Shown piece after piece: positions 11,601 to 22,804 of a DNA stretch of 64,000 nucleotides. How positions within the stretch are numbered: the first letter of the stretch is position 1; every line of letters begins with the position of its first letter. Both the position numbers and the translations under genes were made by a program. Below the pieces are notes generated by a model, which saw only the letters and a list, made by a program, of their open reading frames with translations, did not search any database and had not been told where the DNA came from. The stretch is from Polytrichum commune (Eukaryota; Streptophyta; Polytrichopsida; Polytrichales; Polytrichaceae): NCBI GenBank assembly GCA_950295325.1, contig OX485809.1, positions 17,296,001 to 17,360,000 of the forward strand, given 5' to 3'.

Positions 11601-14600
11601 ACAATAACATTGTGAATCAGACAACTTACTGAGTGAATGTGCTCTCGTAGACATTCAACAAATCCGCTGCCACCAATACCCTCAGCATCTGACTCTATCA
11701 AGGCTATATCAACAAGCCCACAACTCAATAAGGAAGAAGAAAACAGAATGAAGGTGCTAATTTTGAATAAATTGGAAATGATGACATTCTAAAGGCATGT
11801 CATCTTCTAGTATACATTCTATACAATTTACAATTACAAAGTAAGGTATCATGCCTCAATCTTTAGTGACTGAGATATCAAACAGGTTCCAGACCATATC
11901 TTTACCTAGTATAGTTCCATACTCAGCAGAAGAAATGGGATCTTCTGTAGGACCAAGGCTCATAAGACGTCTCCACAAACCCTGATACACCAAGCAATAA
12001 ATCCATTAGATAATACTAACTAACTATTGGAAAGAAAGAATATTAGATCATATAGGTTTACATAGCTGTCATGAATGTGGAAGATTTACCATTATGGCAT
12101 ATACTAACCTGTAGTTTTACTTTGATGTCAAGGACCATAAGATCTCGCTCAGCCTGTAGAAAAGGAGAGCCAGAAGGATGTATGTTAAGTACAGAAATAT
12201 TACAGATAGAAAGACAAAGAGGGCATTGTGTCTAAGGATCGCAGAACTTCTCGACAAGTTTTTGAAATGGAAAGCCATATCTCAACACACACAGATTGAT
12301 TAGGCACATAAGATGGCACATGTAGCGTGGGCCACAAACTTATGGAGTTGCATTTGTTGAAAAAATACAATCATAACAAAACTTTCCATGTCAAGCTGGT
12401 GTCCCTTATCTTATTAACCAAATTTCTCAAGAGATAACAGATCATGGACAAGGTTAATAGAAAGACAACTCACAGCTCGTTCCTGTGGAGTAAGAGTTTC
12501 TGTCCTCCCACTAGCACCAGCAGAGCTGCATTTGCCATGCCACACAAGAATGTCAGCATTCAAAAAACCATGTTTTAATATTTGAACACAGAACCATTGA
12601 CAATTTTATTTCTTCCAGAACTATTTGCCTGTGTTCAAGTCAATATTGCTTACAATATCACAACTAAGGACTTGAGTAACCAGCCCAATATCTTGCACCT
12701 TAGTAAGAAAATTCCTACTTTTGGCGCTAACTCGTATCAAACTTTGGAATCTTATGGGAAACAGTTAGCAACCAAGATAAGGTCAGGTACAAGCTACATT
12801 GAGTATGCCTATATCAGAGAGTGGACCAATAGCCTTCAAACTTACCTTGACCTCATTGCTTGTTCAACAGCAGCACACAATATAGCCTTTCGTTTTTCAT
12901 CCTGTGATGGGGTTCTCAGAAATGCTGGGAACCGATCATAACAATGCCGAGACCTTGACACTGTCCATCGAACACATTGAGCTCCAAACATCAGACACTA
13001 AGATGATTAATATCATTTATATCCAGTTTAATTGAAAACAAAGCACCACAACATGGACAGCAGAAAGTGTCAACCTTACATGTGGTGCATACAGAAGATG
13101 TGGTCACTTGACAAGAAAGAACCAGTTAAAGAGGGACCTTAAACCAACTACACCCTTGACTTTTGACAATAAACAGTTCCCATCGTTCAAGATGTAAACT
13201 CCACAGAAACAACTGCAAGTACCTGGAGCTTGCCCATCAGCATCTGGAACTGTAAGGATTTCCATTTCAGTTGTTCGTGCTGGGAGAACAGAGTAGCGGT
13301 CCTCGCCGCGACTAATTGCTAATTGCAGCTTGTCCACAAGGTTGGGCCCTGCCTCAACACATCCATATCCTGATTCTAGAAACGAAAGAAATCCCAGAGA
13401 GCTTAACAACTCTGTGACCTGCAACCAGAGGAAAGACTTGTGATCAAGATATTACAGAGCTAATATAGACAAACATAAAATGTGTACGTTAGACTAGCAT
13501 AGGTTTGTGGGTTGATGGGTTGATTACACTTCTCATTAATTACTGGGTTACAAGGTAGGTAGATAACCAGTGCCAATTGGATAAACTAACTACATGAAAT
13601 CAAATCAGAAGAACAGTTTAATTGTTTTGGTTGATTTAAGATACCATCGGCTCTTCTGAACATCCCATTATCCGCGACCTCTTTTTTTGAAATGCTGGAG
13701 CATTGAATACACTTGCTGCTGCAGAGGATGAGTCCTGCACAGAATAATTGCAAAGTTACTTCCTGCCAGGGGTGTAAACAGAAGGAGTTCAAACTATCCC
13801 GCAAAACTTGAGGATTCACAAACTTCAACAAGAAGGTTCATAAAACCCTACAGGTAGGGAGACTTACTACAAAATCTCGATACCCACTCAGCACTGAAGC
13901 AAAGAACTGCAGGAAAATGAGCCTGTCAACAGATAGTACACAGATTAGCAGATAGTGATGATATTTAGTTGAACAGTAAATTAAAATACAAATTTGCATC
14001 AAACCAAGCTAGTTAACTTACCGCAACTATTGAGATAAGGTGCACAAATACTAACCTGGCTGAGTCTACGAAAATCCTCTGAACTTCACCTTCATGCTTA
14101 CAAGCCAAATTAACATAAACTCTCATATACCTGAAGGACTATACAGTGAAAGTAACATGATCAGCTGAAAATACCTCAACTCAGCATCATGATCCTGGCA
14201 CCAAGGTTTTGAAAAGCGACGGAGATAGGAATTAGTCGAATGCACAAGGTCTAAGCGCACCAAAGCTGGATGCGCCAACTGCAATAGAGATTCCCTTAGC
14301 TGCCTTCCTTCAACCTCTGGCAAAGCTGGTATATCTTCTGGTAAAAATTCCACTCTGTTGTTGTCAAGATCAACTACCACAACCTGTAGAAAAATGTTTC
14401 AAGATCAGTTTTGCAATGGTCATTTATTTAAGTTCAATTGATCTCATCTAACTAGAATGAAGAGCATTCTAGGTTGCTCTAAGCATGTAAGCACAAGCAT
14501 GGTAAAGCGAACCAAAAAAGTGCTCCAGTATACTAAAACCATAGTTTTTTTGGTCAAACACCTAAAAGTAGTAACAATATGTTGTTTAAATTGGATTTTT

Positions 14601-17600
14601 TTTTCATGAAGCCCTCTATTGTTGTATTAACTATTCAAGTATAGAATATCAAGATGAGATCTTCAAAACTTATTAAAAGTAATACTCAAAGGCAAATGAC
14701 TTAATTTGGCTTTGCACATAAAGTTCATGACCTTTAGAACTCTGAAATATTTTTTCATAGTCCTTGAATTCAATATAAACTTTAGGACATCATCAAAAAA
14801 CAATGTAGAAAATCATCCTTTCAATGTAATTTTATCATATTCTAAACAAATTTCAGACAATACTTGTTAAATCTCACCTACTTGCACCGTTTTCTAGAAT
14901 ATGTATACTTCTTTTGATATTTATTTGGATAAACATAAGTTGCTTGGCTTTGTAGATCAATATGCTTTTTAAATGTCTATGAATTGTTTTCACAAAATTC
15001 AAAGTCTAGTATATGGTTTCAAGCCTTGGCAGGGATCAAGAGCTGTCCACTTTACTTTGCTTGCACCCATATGCCTACCAAGTTTTAAGCAGATCACCCA
15101 ATAATTCCCTTGTATATTTTTGAAGAATATTCACATCAAATCACAATATAGAAACTTACTTCCTTCAGATTTGCCCAAGAGATATCCACATTTGAGTGTA
15201 GCCCCATCAGGTAAGGAGTTGGCGCATCAATGTAATCCACCCCGGCATAGAAAAGCACTGGAATATACACATGCTGCCAAAGAACACAGCAACTACTCAG
15301 AAACCGCACACTTTGGAAACAACGAACTTCTCTCCCCAAACCACGACATACTCACCTGCCACTTGATAGGGTAGATAAGGTGGCGGATTGATTCAGCTAC
15401 TACTGTCAACAAGGAGTACCTGTACATCACAGGAATAGAAGCAATTAATGAATATAATGATCCTTCTGAGTGAAGTCACCAGAACTTAACCTGATGTATA
15501 CAAACACCATTAGCATGCAAGCAATCTCATACAGCATGCCCTTGGGGTCAGAAATCTTAACCTATCAGGGTCCACTGAGCATAAGTTAACAATAAAAAAT
15601 TCTGTTTGTGTCAGCATCATCTCCTAGGAGCAGGAAATCTAAGTATCACAACACACACAACTTCACAAGCAACATGACATCAACAGTTTCAGGAATATAT
15701 CATACTTTAAATAGTACACAGGTACCGTTCTCACAACGAATGCAACCAGCACTATCAAGGTGCCCTCTCCAGCACAGGAAAATTGTACGGAAGTAACCCG
15801 AGAAGGTGAATTATTTGCAGAAGGAAATAGAGTCATCACATACATTGGAAAACAGCTGCTAGTTAAATTTTCAACAAAGTAGGTGAGATGATGTACTTGT
15901 TTGCTCGCAGAAGAACACGCCGCTCCAGAAGAATGGCCGTAAATAAGCGAAGTAGATTGTCGACATCCAAGCACTGAAGCAATGGCTCAAACGACATCTG
16001 AAATACTCATTGCAACAGAAACTAAGTTAAAGTAATAAATATACACCACCATGTAAGGAGTCAATTGAGAAAGAGGGTAAACCTTCCCTTTCTGCACTCC
16101 TTCAACTGTACAGCAGCAGTACATCTAAAAAGGAAAGGGGGGAGGGATGCCCTCTCCCTTACTCTAGCCACAAATCTGAACCTCAAACCAATATACACAC
16201 ATCATGAACTAGTAAAAACTTTCCAGAAAATAATATGGGTAGTGCCAGTTACCCACATCCGCATGAGGAAACCCATCTTTAGGTGGTGCTTCTACTGTCA
16301 GCAAGTAACTCTCCAGAGAGAACAAAATTTGGCCCTTGCCTCCACTTGGGACAGGCACAGACATGACCACATGTGCAACAATGTCCCATATTGGCTTGCT
16401 GCATTCACACACAATCAGATGCTTAAAATCAATCTCAAATTTAGACAGCTCATTGGCTTGTTTTTATATATCTCTGACCCCCTTGCCCCAGAACCAACAA
16501 AAGTTACAACGAGGGGTTACCTGATAATAAATTAAACCGCCATTACCATGAATGATAATAAACCCACTAGAGCCATAACTATAGAAGTTAATTTTCTTGA
16601 TCAAACAAACATGCCATCTTCTTTGCGATAGACTTTTACTTGCTGAGCTTCTCTCTGCAGCTCTTTCACTTCCAGGCTGAAACTTATGTCTATTGTGCAC
16701 AGCTAAAGGCAAGGCTTTCTTATCACAATTCCAATCTCGTCTGCAATTTCAAGTGTACTTCAACCACATGTAAGGTACCTACTAGATACACGTAGAATCC
16801 AGCATCAAAGGCTTCACAAAAGTTGCATAACTCCAATGACCATATCGCTGAGCGACAAAGGACTAGATCTGCCCTTCCTCACCTACAGGTTCTCTACACT
16901 TGTCACTCATGCTCCAGATTCAAGGGTATCATAAAATGAGTGCAACTACAGAACTTGTTTCTCTTTCGACAAGGGAATAAGAACTAGAAGTCTTAAACCC
17001 TAAACCCTGAATGTTTCAGGTACGTTCCCACCAGTAAATACACAGGGAAGCATGCAATACAAGTAGATCAAGAGTCTGCATGATATATACAGCATTACAC
17101 TAACTCTTCTTTTGCAAGTAACCATGTGGATAATGCTCAAAACAAGTAATTTCTTTCAATGATTAGGGACAATGTCTAATGAGACAGAAGTAATTAGTGG
17201 TTCTCAAAGGTCCGATATATGATCTGAGAGACATCTGTCCTAGATTTTCAAGTTACGCATTGTTGTGGAGTTGATTCAGCAAAGATGACCCTGTAGGATC
17301 TTAAGCATATGACTATGAGTGACAGTCAAATTTGAGAGGACCAGAAAATGAAAACATACCTGCAACCAGATGATGAGAAGCAACACCGATGGATCTCCTC
17401 AAGTGTATCCCGAAACAACGCAAAGCAAGGGGAGTGGGAAACAAAACAGATGCACTTGTCCACAAATGAATTGGCAGGAATGCCATATGCTTGGGCAACA
17501 TCATCATCCACAGGGTCACGAAATGCGACACAGCTCACATAAATTAGAGAACCATCTCCATCTGCAGCCAGCAACCACGGCTAAGAACTTCCAAATCATC

Positions 17601-19138
17601 TTTGAAATTCAATCTGTTTAACACGCCTTGAAGTAAAAGAATAGTATGAGGTCAAATCCAAACCCAAATCTATGAGTAGAATCGCTTAACTGCCCATTGC
17701 CAGATAACCCCATCCTCAATGTCATTGAATTGTTTAGCTTCATCTCCAGTATGCAACATGTTTCACTGTATATTCTTTTGTTATTTGATTTTAATGGGTA
17801 CACTGGCAAAGAGGAGTCTCTGGTAATCTTGACCATGTTCCACTCCACTTTCATGAACAGTTTTTTGAACTTAACCTAAAGGGACAGGTCCTACACTCCT
17901 TCAAATGTATATATGAGAAGGTGATGTCCCTGTAGGGCCACTCAGCCACAGGCACAGTTGAGGAACAGAATCGTGACCTCATCAGGATGTAGACTTGCCG
18001 ATGGTCTTCCATACAATTAACAACTACATTCGGGAGTCCAGAACATCGATCAGGATAAATTTAGCCGAATATAATTGGAATACGGAATATATGAATACAA
18101 AAAAGATTCGTCGGTACAATGACACAGAGAATTGAGAAATGGTGTTCAGGAGGTACCAGTGAGCACAATAGGGTAGCTGCGAGGAATGCTGTTTGGATCC
18201 TGTGAGCTTGGTCCCTGTGAATACAATTGCACTCCTCCTGGCAGCACACACTGTGTAACAAGAGACAGAGATCACCACAATGGAGGATGTCAACATCTTG
18301 ACTATGTCAATTGAAACCTAAGATCGGAAAGTTACTTCGATAGGTGACCTTCCTAGCACTTGATTTCCAGTGCACCCTACCACCTATGGTCCACCCAATC
18401 ATAATAGTGGGTATCACAATAGCGGGGATACCAGGTGAACCGCATATTTTCAACCAAACCTGTGGGAACCCAAGGGCTTGCGCTTGGGGGAGAAAGGTGC
18501 AGGTCGGCTTGTCTGCACCTTTCAAGGTGTTCACATATTCATGAAGTCCATTTCGAAATCATATATAAAACCTACACCAGCTCGAAGATGAAGCAACATC
18601 ATAATTCATGCCAGTGGTAACATCGGAGTCATCTCTCTCTCCTCAACCTGACTAAATTGGCCAAAATTTGGAAAATAGTGCAAGTACATTATGGTTGATT
18701 CCGAAATTCGAATCCAAGTCGCGGGGAAGAAACAATAATTATATCCATGCAGTGAATTTTGACCATAATATGCTAAAAGTAGAGAAAGGGGGAACCTACA
18801 AATGCCATGCCTCAAAAGGAGCTTGATATTATGCAATACCGCATTTATTTGCAAGAGGGAATCCACAGATGAGATCGGATCTGCAATTCCTATGGACCGC
18901 AGTAAACATGAAGCAATGCACATCATGAACAAGGAAGAACTGGAGCATGGAAGGGAAATCGTACCAAGGGCAGCTGAGGAGGTGGGGGCGGAAGCTCAGA
19001 GATGTCGGAAGGGGGAAACTGGTCGAGAAGAGCGGGCTGGTAGTACACAGATGTCCCGGAGTAGCCTCGCTCGTTGTCCGTGGATTGCAGGTCGGGGCCC
19101 AGCCCGCAGACGAGGAAATACTCCAGCAACCTCCCCAT
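5653..19138 (-). CDS. SCD1: DENN domain and WD40-repeat protein, SCD1-like
   Basis: Multi-exon gene; the start [15 protein letters not shown] at 19138 matches the conserved SCD1 N-terminus. Worked exons: 19138-18965, 18250-18157, 17561-17360, 16398-16257, 15997-15897, 15419-15356, 15273-15160, 14383-14175, 13922-13868, 13734-13645 and 13418-13223; these joins preserve frame. uDENN/DENN/dDENN blocks include [21 protein letters not shown] and [20 protein letters not shown] linker has [15 protein letters not shown] (about 11.7 kb), [12 protein letters not shown] (about 11.0 kb) and [11 protein letters not shown] (about 9.45 kb), with a short poly-Gln run coded at 9535-9553. WD40 exons run from 8828 ([13 protein letters not shown]) to the last exon, which ends [11 protein letters not shown] with its stop at 5653-5655. 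SCD1 acts in exocytic vesicle traffic, cytokinesis and guard-cell division with a Rab GTPase; this is family knowledge. All domains appear intact. Exon 12 onward was not fully resolved. Confidence 0.93.
8999..9222 (+). mobile_element. hAT-type MITE family M, copy A, in an SCD1 intron
   Basis: 224 bp, flanked by a perfect 8-bp target duplication ACTATTTG (8991-8998 and 9223-9230). The ends are CAGTGTCCGGG and, on the reverse strand, CAATGAATGGGG, similar to the copy at 34762-34987. The interior carries repeated AACCGGTT-like boxes and 'tctcaaactcaacc'. It has no coding capacity. An 8-bp duplication with CA ends points to mobilisation by a hAT transposase. Confidence 0.85.
14401..15159. other. 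Large AT-rich intron of the SCD1-like gene
   Basis: Lies between exons 15273-15160 and 14383-14175. I see no nested gene or repeat copy in it. Confidence 0.5.
18320..18640 (+). repeat. Dispersed repeat with 5S-rRNA-like block, copy 2
   Basis: Direct repeat of 800-1165, here in the first SCD1 intron. It keeps 'ataggtgaccttcctagc', 'gtgcaccctaccacctatgg', 'cttgggggagaaaggt' and 'gaagcaacatcataattcatgcc'. About 55 extra bases ('agtgggtatcacaatagcgggg' region) split it relative to copy 1. Confidence 0.5.
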
Positions 19139-19440
19139 CGCGTGCCGCGAGTCTCATTCCCTGCCACCACGTCGCAGATCGGCAGGTCAGCGTGTGATCG
19201 CGCAGGCCATGCCCCGATTGCAGTACAAGAATGAGCAGAGTTAGGGTTTGCAGCGCATCCCCATCGCCATCGCCATCGCCAGCAAGCAAGCAGGCACCAA
19301 GCTTCGAGACAATGGCGCTCGCTCGACCCCTCCCCCGAGCCACACTCTCTGTGCAGGCCTCCACCGCGGCCATACCCGGTAACGCAGGGTATGGCAGGGT
19401 ATGGCAGGGTATGGCAGGGTATTAGCCGGTCATTATGCAT
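19139..19440 (-). promoter_or_regulatory. Putative SCD1 promoter/5' UTR with simple repeats
   Basis: Sequence upstream of the SCD1 start codon is clearly more GC- and CpG-rich than its surroundings. It contains a CCATCG hexamer run (about 19260-19281, five units) and four tandem copies of a 10-bp GGGTATGGCA unit (about 19386-19423). No TATA box is evident. The promoter assignment comes from position and composition only. Confidence 0.5.
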
Positions 19441-19528
19441 TTTAACGGCCAGCTTCACCGACTGTGGCAGTGCCAGTGGCCAATAGGACGGGCATTGATT
19501 AATTGTCAAAAGTCAAGCCATTGCTCAG

Positions 19529-20102
19529 CACTACACTAAATTGCCTAATTAGTGTGGGTTACCATTTAGCGTTACGTGTTGCTATAACCTTTTACGGATA
19601 TTATCATGTTTTATCAATGAGGTTATATCATATTCTTTGGTTTGCATGCTAACTACACTAAATAGTCCTATTATTGTGGGCCACAATATTTTTCTAGAGT
19701 CCACGTTAATTCTCATCATGTGAATTAATGTGGGCCAAAATAATTTTCAATTCACATTAAATTTTTGGTAATAAAATATGTATTTGGGTCACAATAATTT
19801 CTTTTTCTAGAAAATTAGTGTGGGTGATTTTTTGTGCTATTTTTGTCTTGAAACTAATATTCAATGTCTTGGTCGGAAGTCTTCATGACTTAGGGGAAGA
19901 CTTAGGGTCATGGACCAGAGTAATTCCACCTTGACTACAAAATTAGTGTGGCCCATGCTAACTTTCCACCCACACTAATAGAACTATTTAGTGTACTTAT
20001 GTTATTTTGGTAAAAAAAAAAAGAGGATACTCTCTGTATAATGTTATAGCAATGCGTAACCACGGATGGTAACCCACACTAATTAGACAAAACTATGTAG
20101 AG
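19529..20102. mobile_element. Non-autonomous element with nested inverted repeats (CACTA-like ends)
   Basis: 574 bp. The left end CACTACACTAAATTGC plus 'ctaattagtgtgggttacca' pairs with the right end, whose reverse complement is CTCTACATAGTTTTG plus the same core. A second inverted pair lies inside: 'actaaatagtcctattattgtgg' (near 19655) against 'ccacactaatagaactatttagtgt' (near 19966). 'Aattagtgtggg' recurs several times, like subterminal transposase-binding repeats. The CACTA start suggests a CACTA MITE, but no 3-bp target duplication is visible, so the class is tentative. Confidence 0.55.
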
Positions 20103-21919
20103 AACTACCAAATACGAGTGTGCTTCTCATCCATCCAACATCAAAAGAAAATTATAATTTTTTTTGAAAAAACTTGACCTGTCTATAGGTTTGTTGTCAA
20201 TTTGTCTTGAATGACCTTGATAAGGTTGATTCGGGGTCTCCAAAACTAATTCTAGCATCAAGTGAATTTTTTAAATACCTTTGGGTTGTATATTATTTTT
20301 AGGCTTTAATCTTGGATGAATGAGAGGTACGTTTGTATGTGACAATTTCCTCTCTCCCTCTGCATTCGTTTTGTTCTTTTTGTCTTTCTTTGTAGGGTCA
20401 TGTTTTATTATGAAAGTGTGTAAAATCAATCTCATTGTACGCTAACACAACTCTTTCCATATTTGGAGGCATAATCTAAAGCTTGGACAAACAGAGCACC
20501 ATCACCAAGTAAAGGTGTGCAGGTGCCATTCATCAAAAAAATTATTGGATACAAATATTTGATTGGTGTGTAGTTTGATAAGGATTGAAAAATAAAATTA
20601 ATATAAACAAATGTTCAAAAAAGTTTAAACTACATCTTCAAATTTTATTAAATATCCCACACTAAGCAATGAACACAATTCAGGTAAGGAATCAACAAGC
20701 ATAAACTTCCAATTACTATAAGTAAATCATGGGAGAACCAAATTTTTTGTTGTAGATGCTTCATTGTAGAATTGTTGATGCACCACAAGTTTCGTCGTGT
20801 ATATTTTTATTGGCAGATGTTGGAGAACGTCGAAACCTAATTGAATCATGTCCATATACCTTGCCCACTGTCAAGACAATGACACATGTTCGATCCTCTT
20901 TGTATTGCAAGAGGCAAAGGACATTTTCATGGTTGCTAACTTGAAGTATAACACGGCACACAAAGCACAAAATTTGGATGTCCTGGATCTCAACGAGCTA
21001 GTGAAACCCCGGGTACACAACTCTCATATTATACGCAGGGGGCATTGGATTAAAAATAACTTAATGAACGGATTTGATAAAAATTTATATCAAATTATAC
21101 AAAAACAAAAGGACCAAAAAGTTGGGTAAAGACCAAATTAAATAAAATGAGATGTATAATAAGTCGGGTTGCATATTTATTTACTTTTTAAAAACTCCAC
21201 AACGTATATAAAGAACTGAAACACCTAACTATGGCTATGCAAAATTTTAAATGATCCACGCGAGCAATTGCCTTCAATTAAAATTTAAAAAAATTGGCAA
21301 TGCTTTGTTTACAATAAATGAATCTTAACTTTTTTTAATCCAACAAATTGGGTAGTTTAACCTATGGTACGTGTATTAAAAGAATTCATATAATTAGGCT
21401 TATAATGCAATTATATGCTTTCAAAAATATTCATTTCTTATAAACAAATTACATACTCACATTCCTTGTTAGAAGGGCTACATAACTTATATCATTTTGA
21501 GATTGGACTAAAATGCATTATAAGTGATTATAATTAGGGCCATATAAAACATAAGTTGCGTACCCGGGTGTGAAACATGTATGTGCAAATTAATCTCAAA
21601 TCCTCGTTCCTTCATTGCATCATATATTTGGACACACCAATGCTTTGCTTCATTGCATTGGCTTGCTTCCCAAGCATGGAATGTGGAAATGTCATGCATT
21701 CACCTGGGTGTGTAATACTTCCATCATTAAATGCTAGAGGAAGACCTACGGGTGCCATTGGGCAGGTGTATGTGCATCACTGCAATTTATAATATTGAAA
21801 TGGTAAAACCTTAGTAATGGGGTTTACCTATGAGTGGTTACTACATTACAAACACACCAAGAAAAAACAATGACATTGGTAAAGTAATGATAAGGCAAGG
21901 AAGTGGACATATGAAATGA
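20103..21919. other. Intergenic, unassigned
   Basis: AT-rich. A 93-codon plus-strand frame at 20848-21129 and a 71-codon frame at 21577-21792 are the longest; neither resembles a known family or shows exon structure. Probably decayed transposon DNA next to the element starting at 21920. Confidence 0.4.
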
Positions 21920-22804
21920 TCCCACCCACCCTCCCGGGTTTTGAAAGGTGCATGGATATATCAAAGAATGGTTTGGCCACAACATATAAGCATCGAACAA
22001 TATAAACATTGAAAACTGCACACAACATATTGCCAGATCTATTGATGGAGGATGAGTAGGACACATCCCAGTTTGCTTTGCTAGCCCAAAAAATAGAGGT
22101 GGTATTAAAACTGGCAACGAAGACGCACTGAGCTTTGAGGCAGCGCGTACGATTATTGGACCAGAATCCAATCCCAACACCAATACCCACCTTTTTCTAG
22201 CTAAGTTTAAGACCTCAAACACAAATTTAAGCACTCTGGAGGATTTCAACAAAATCATACAGTCATCCCATGCAAAAAAACAAAAGAATACGATGGTCAC
22301 AAATAAAATACTCATTAGGAGCAAAGTTGGGCCTATGTGAGGCCTCTAGTTTTAGCACCTGCCCATCATGGATTTGCATGCTGCCCAAAACACTCGAGTG
22401 TTTTTGCCTTGCTGGACGATGATCGCATACGGTAGGAAGTACACAGGTCCTGACCAATCATCGTTGAATGCCCGCAATCGTAGCTGGCAGGAACAGAACG
22501 TGGGAAATTTGTGTGGCTCAATGCTTGTATCATTTGAATCTCCAGTTTTTGTCCCTCCTCAGCGACATCCCCCGCGCTCTTGTTTGTACTTTTCTTGGAG
22601 TTGGAGGAGTTGTTTCTGAGGGTATGGTGACAACATTACACTTCATTAGGACCAGAGAGATTGCATAGTGATATATAGGGATACATATCAATAGGAGTAG
22701 TATATAGGGATGCCTAGTCACTACTTGTGATGGAAGAACGATTGAGTTACAAAGTCTCCGCAACTATTGCTCGATAATATGCTCCGCTTATAAATCGAAG
22801 TCGC

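Noticed and set aside
12582-12941. 119-codon plus-strand open frame
   Set aside because: Overlaps antisense SCD1 exon sequence ([13 protein letters not shown]) near 12.9 kb; no homology.
16065-16535. 156-codon plus-strand open frame
   Set aside because: Antisense to SCD1 exon 16398-16257, whose reading is supported by DENN homology.
18829-19509. 226-codon minus-strand open frame overlapping the first SCD1 exon
   Set aside because: A different frame from the verified exon 1 ([15 protein letters not shown]); its openness follows from GC-rich composition.
21824-22324. 166-codon minus-strand frame across the left terminal repeat
   Set aside because: Crosses the element boundary and lacks recognisable motifs; treated as chance.
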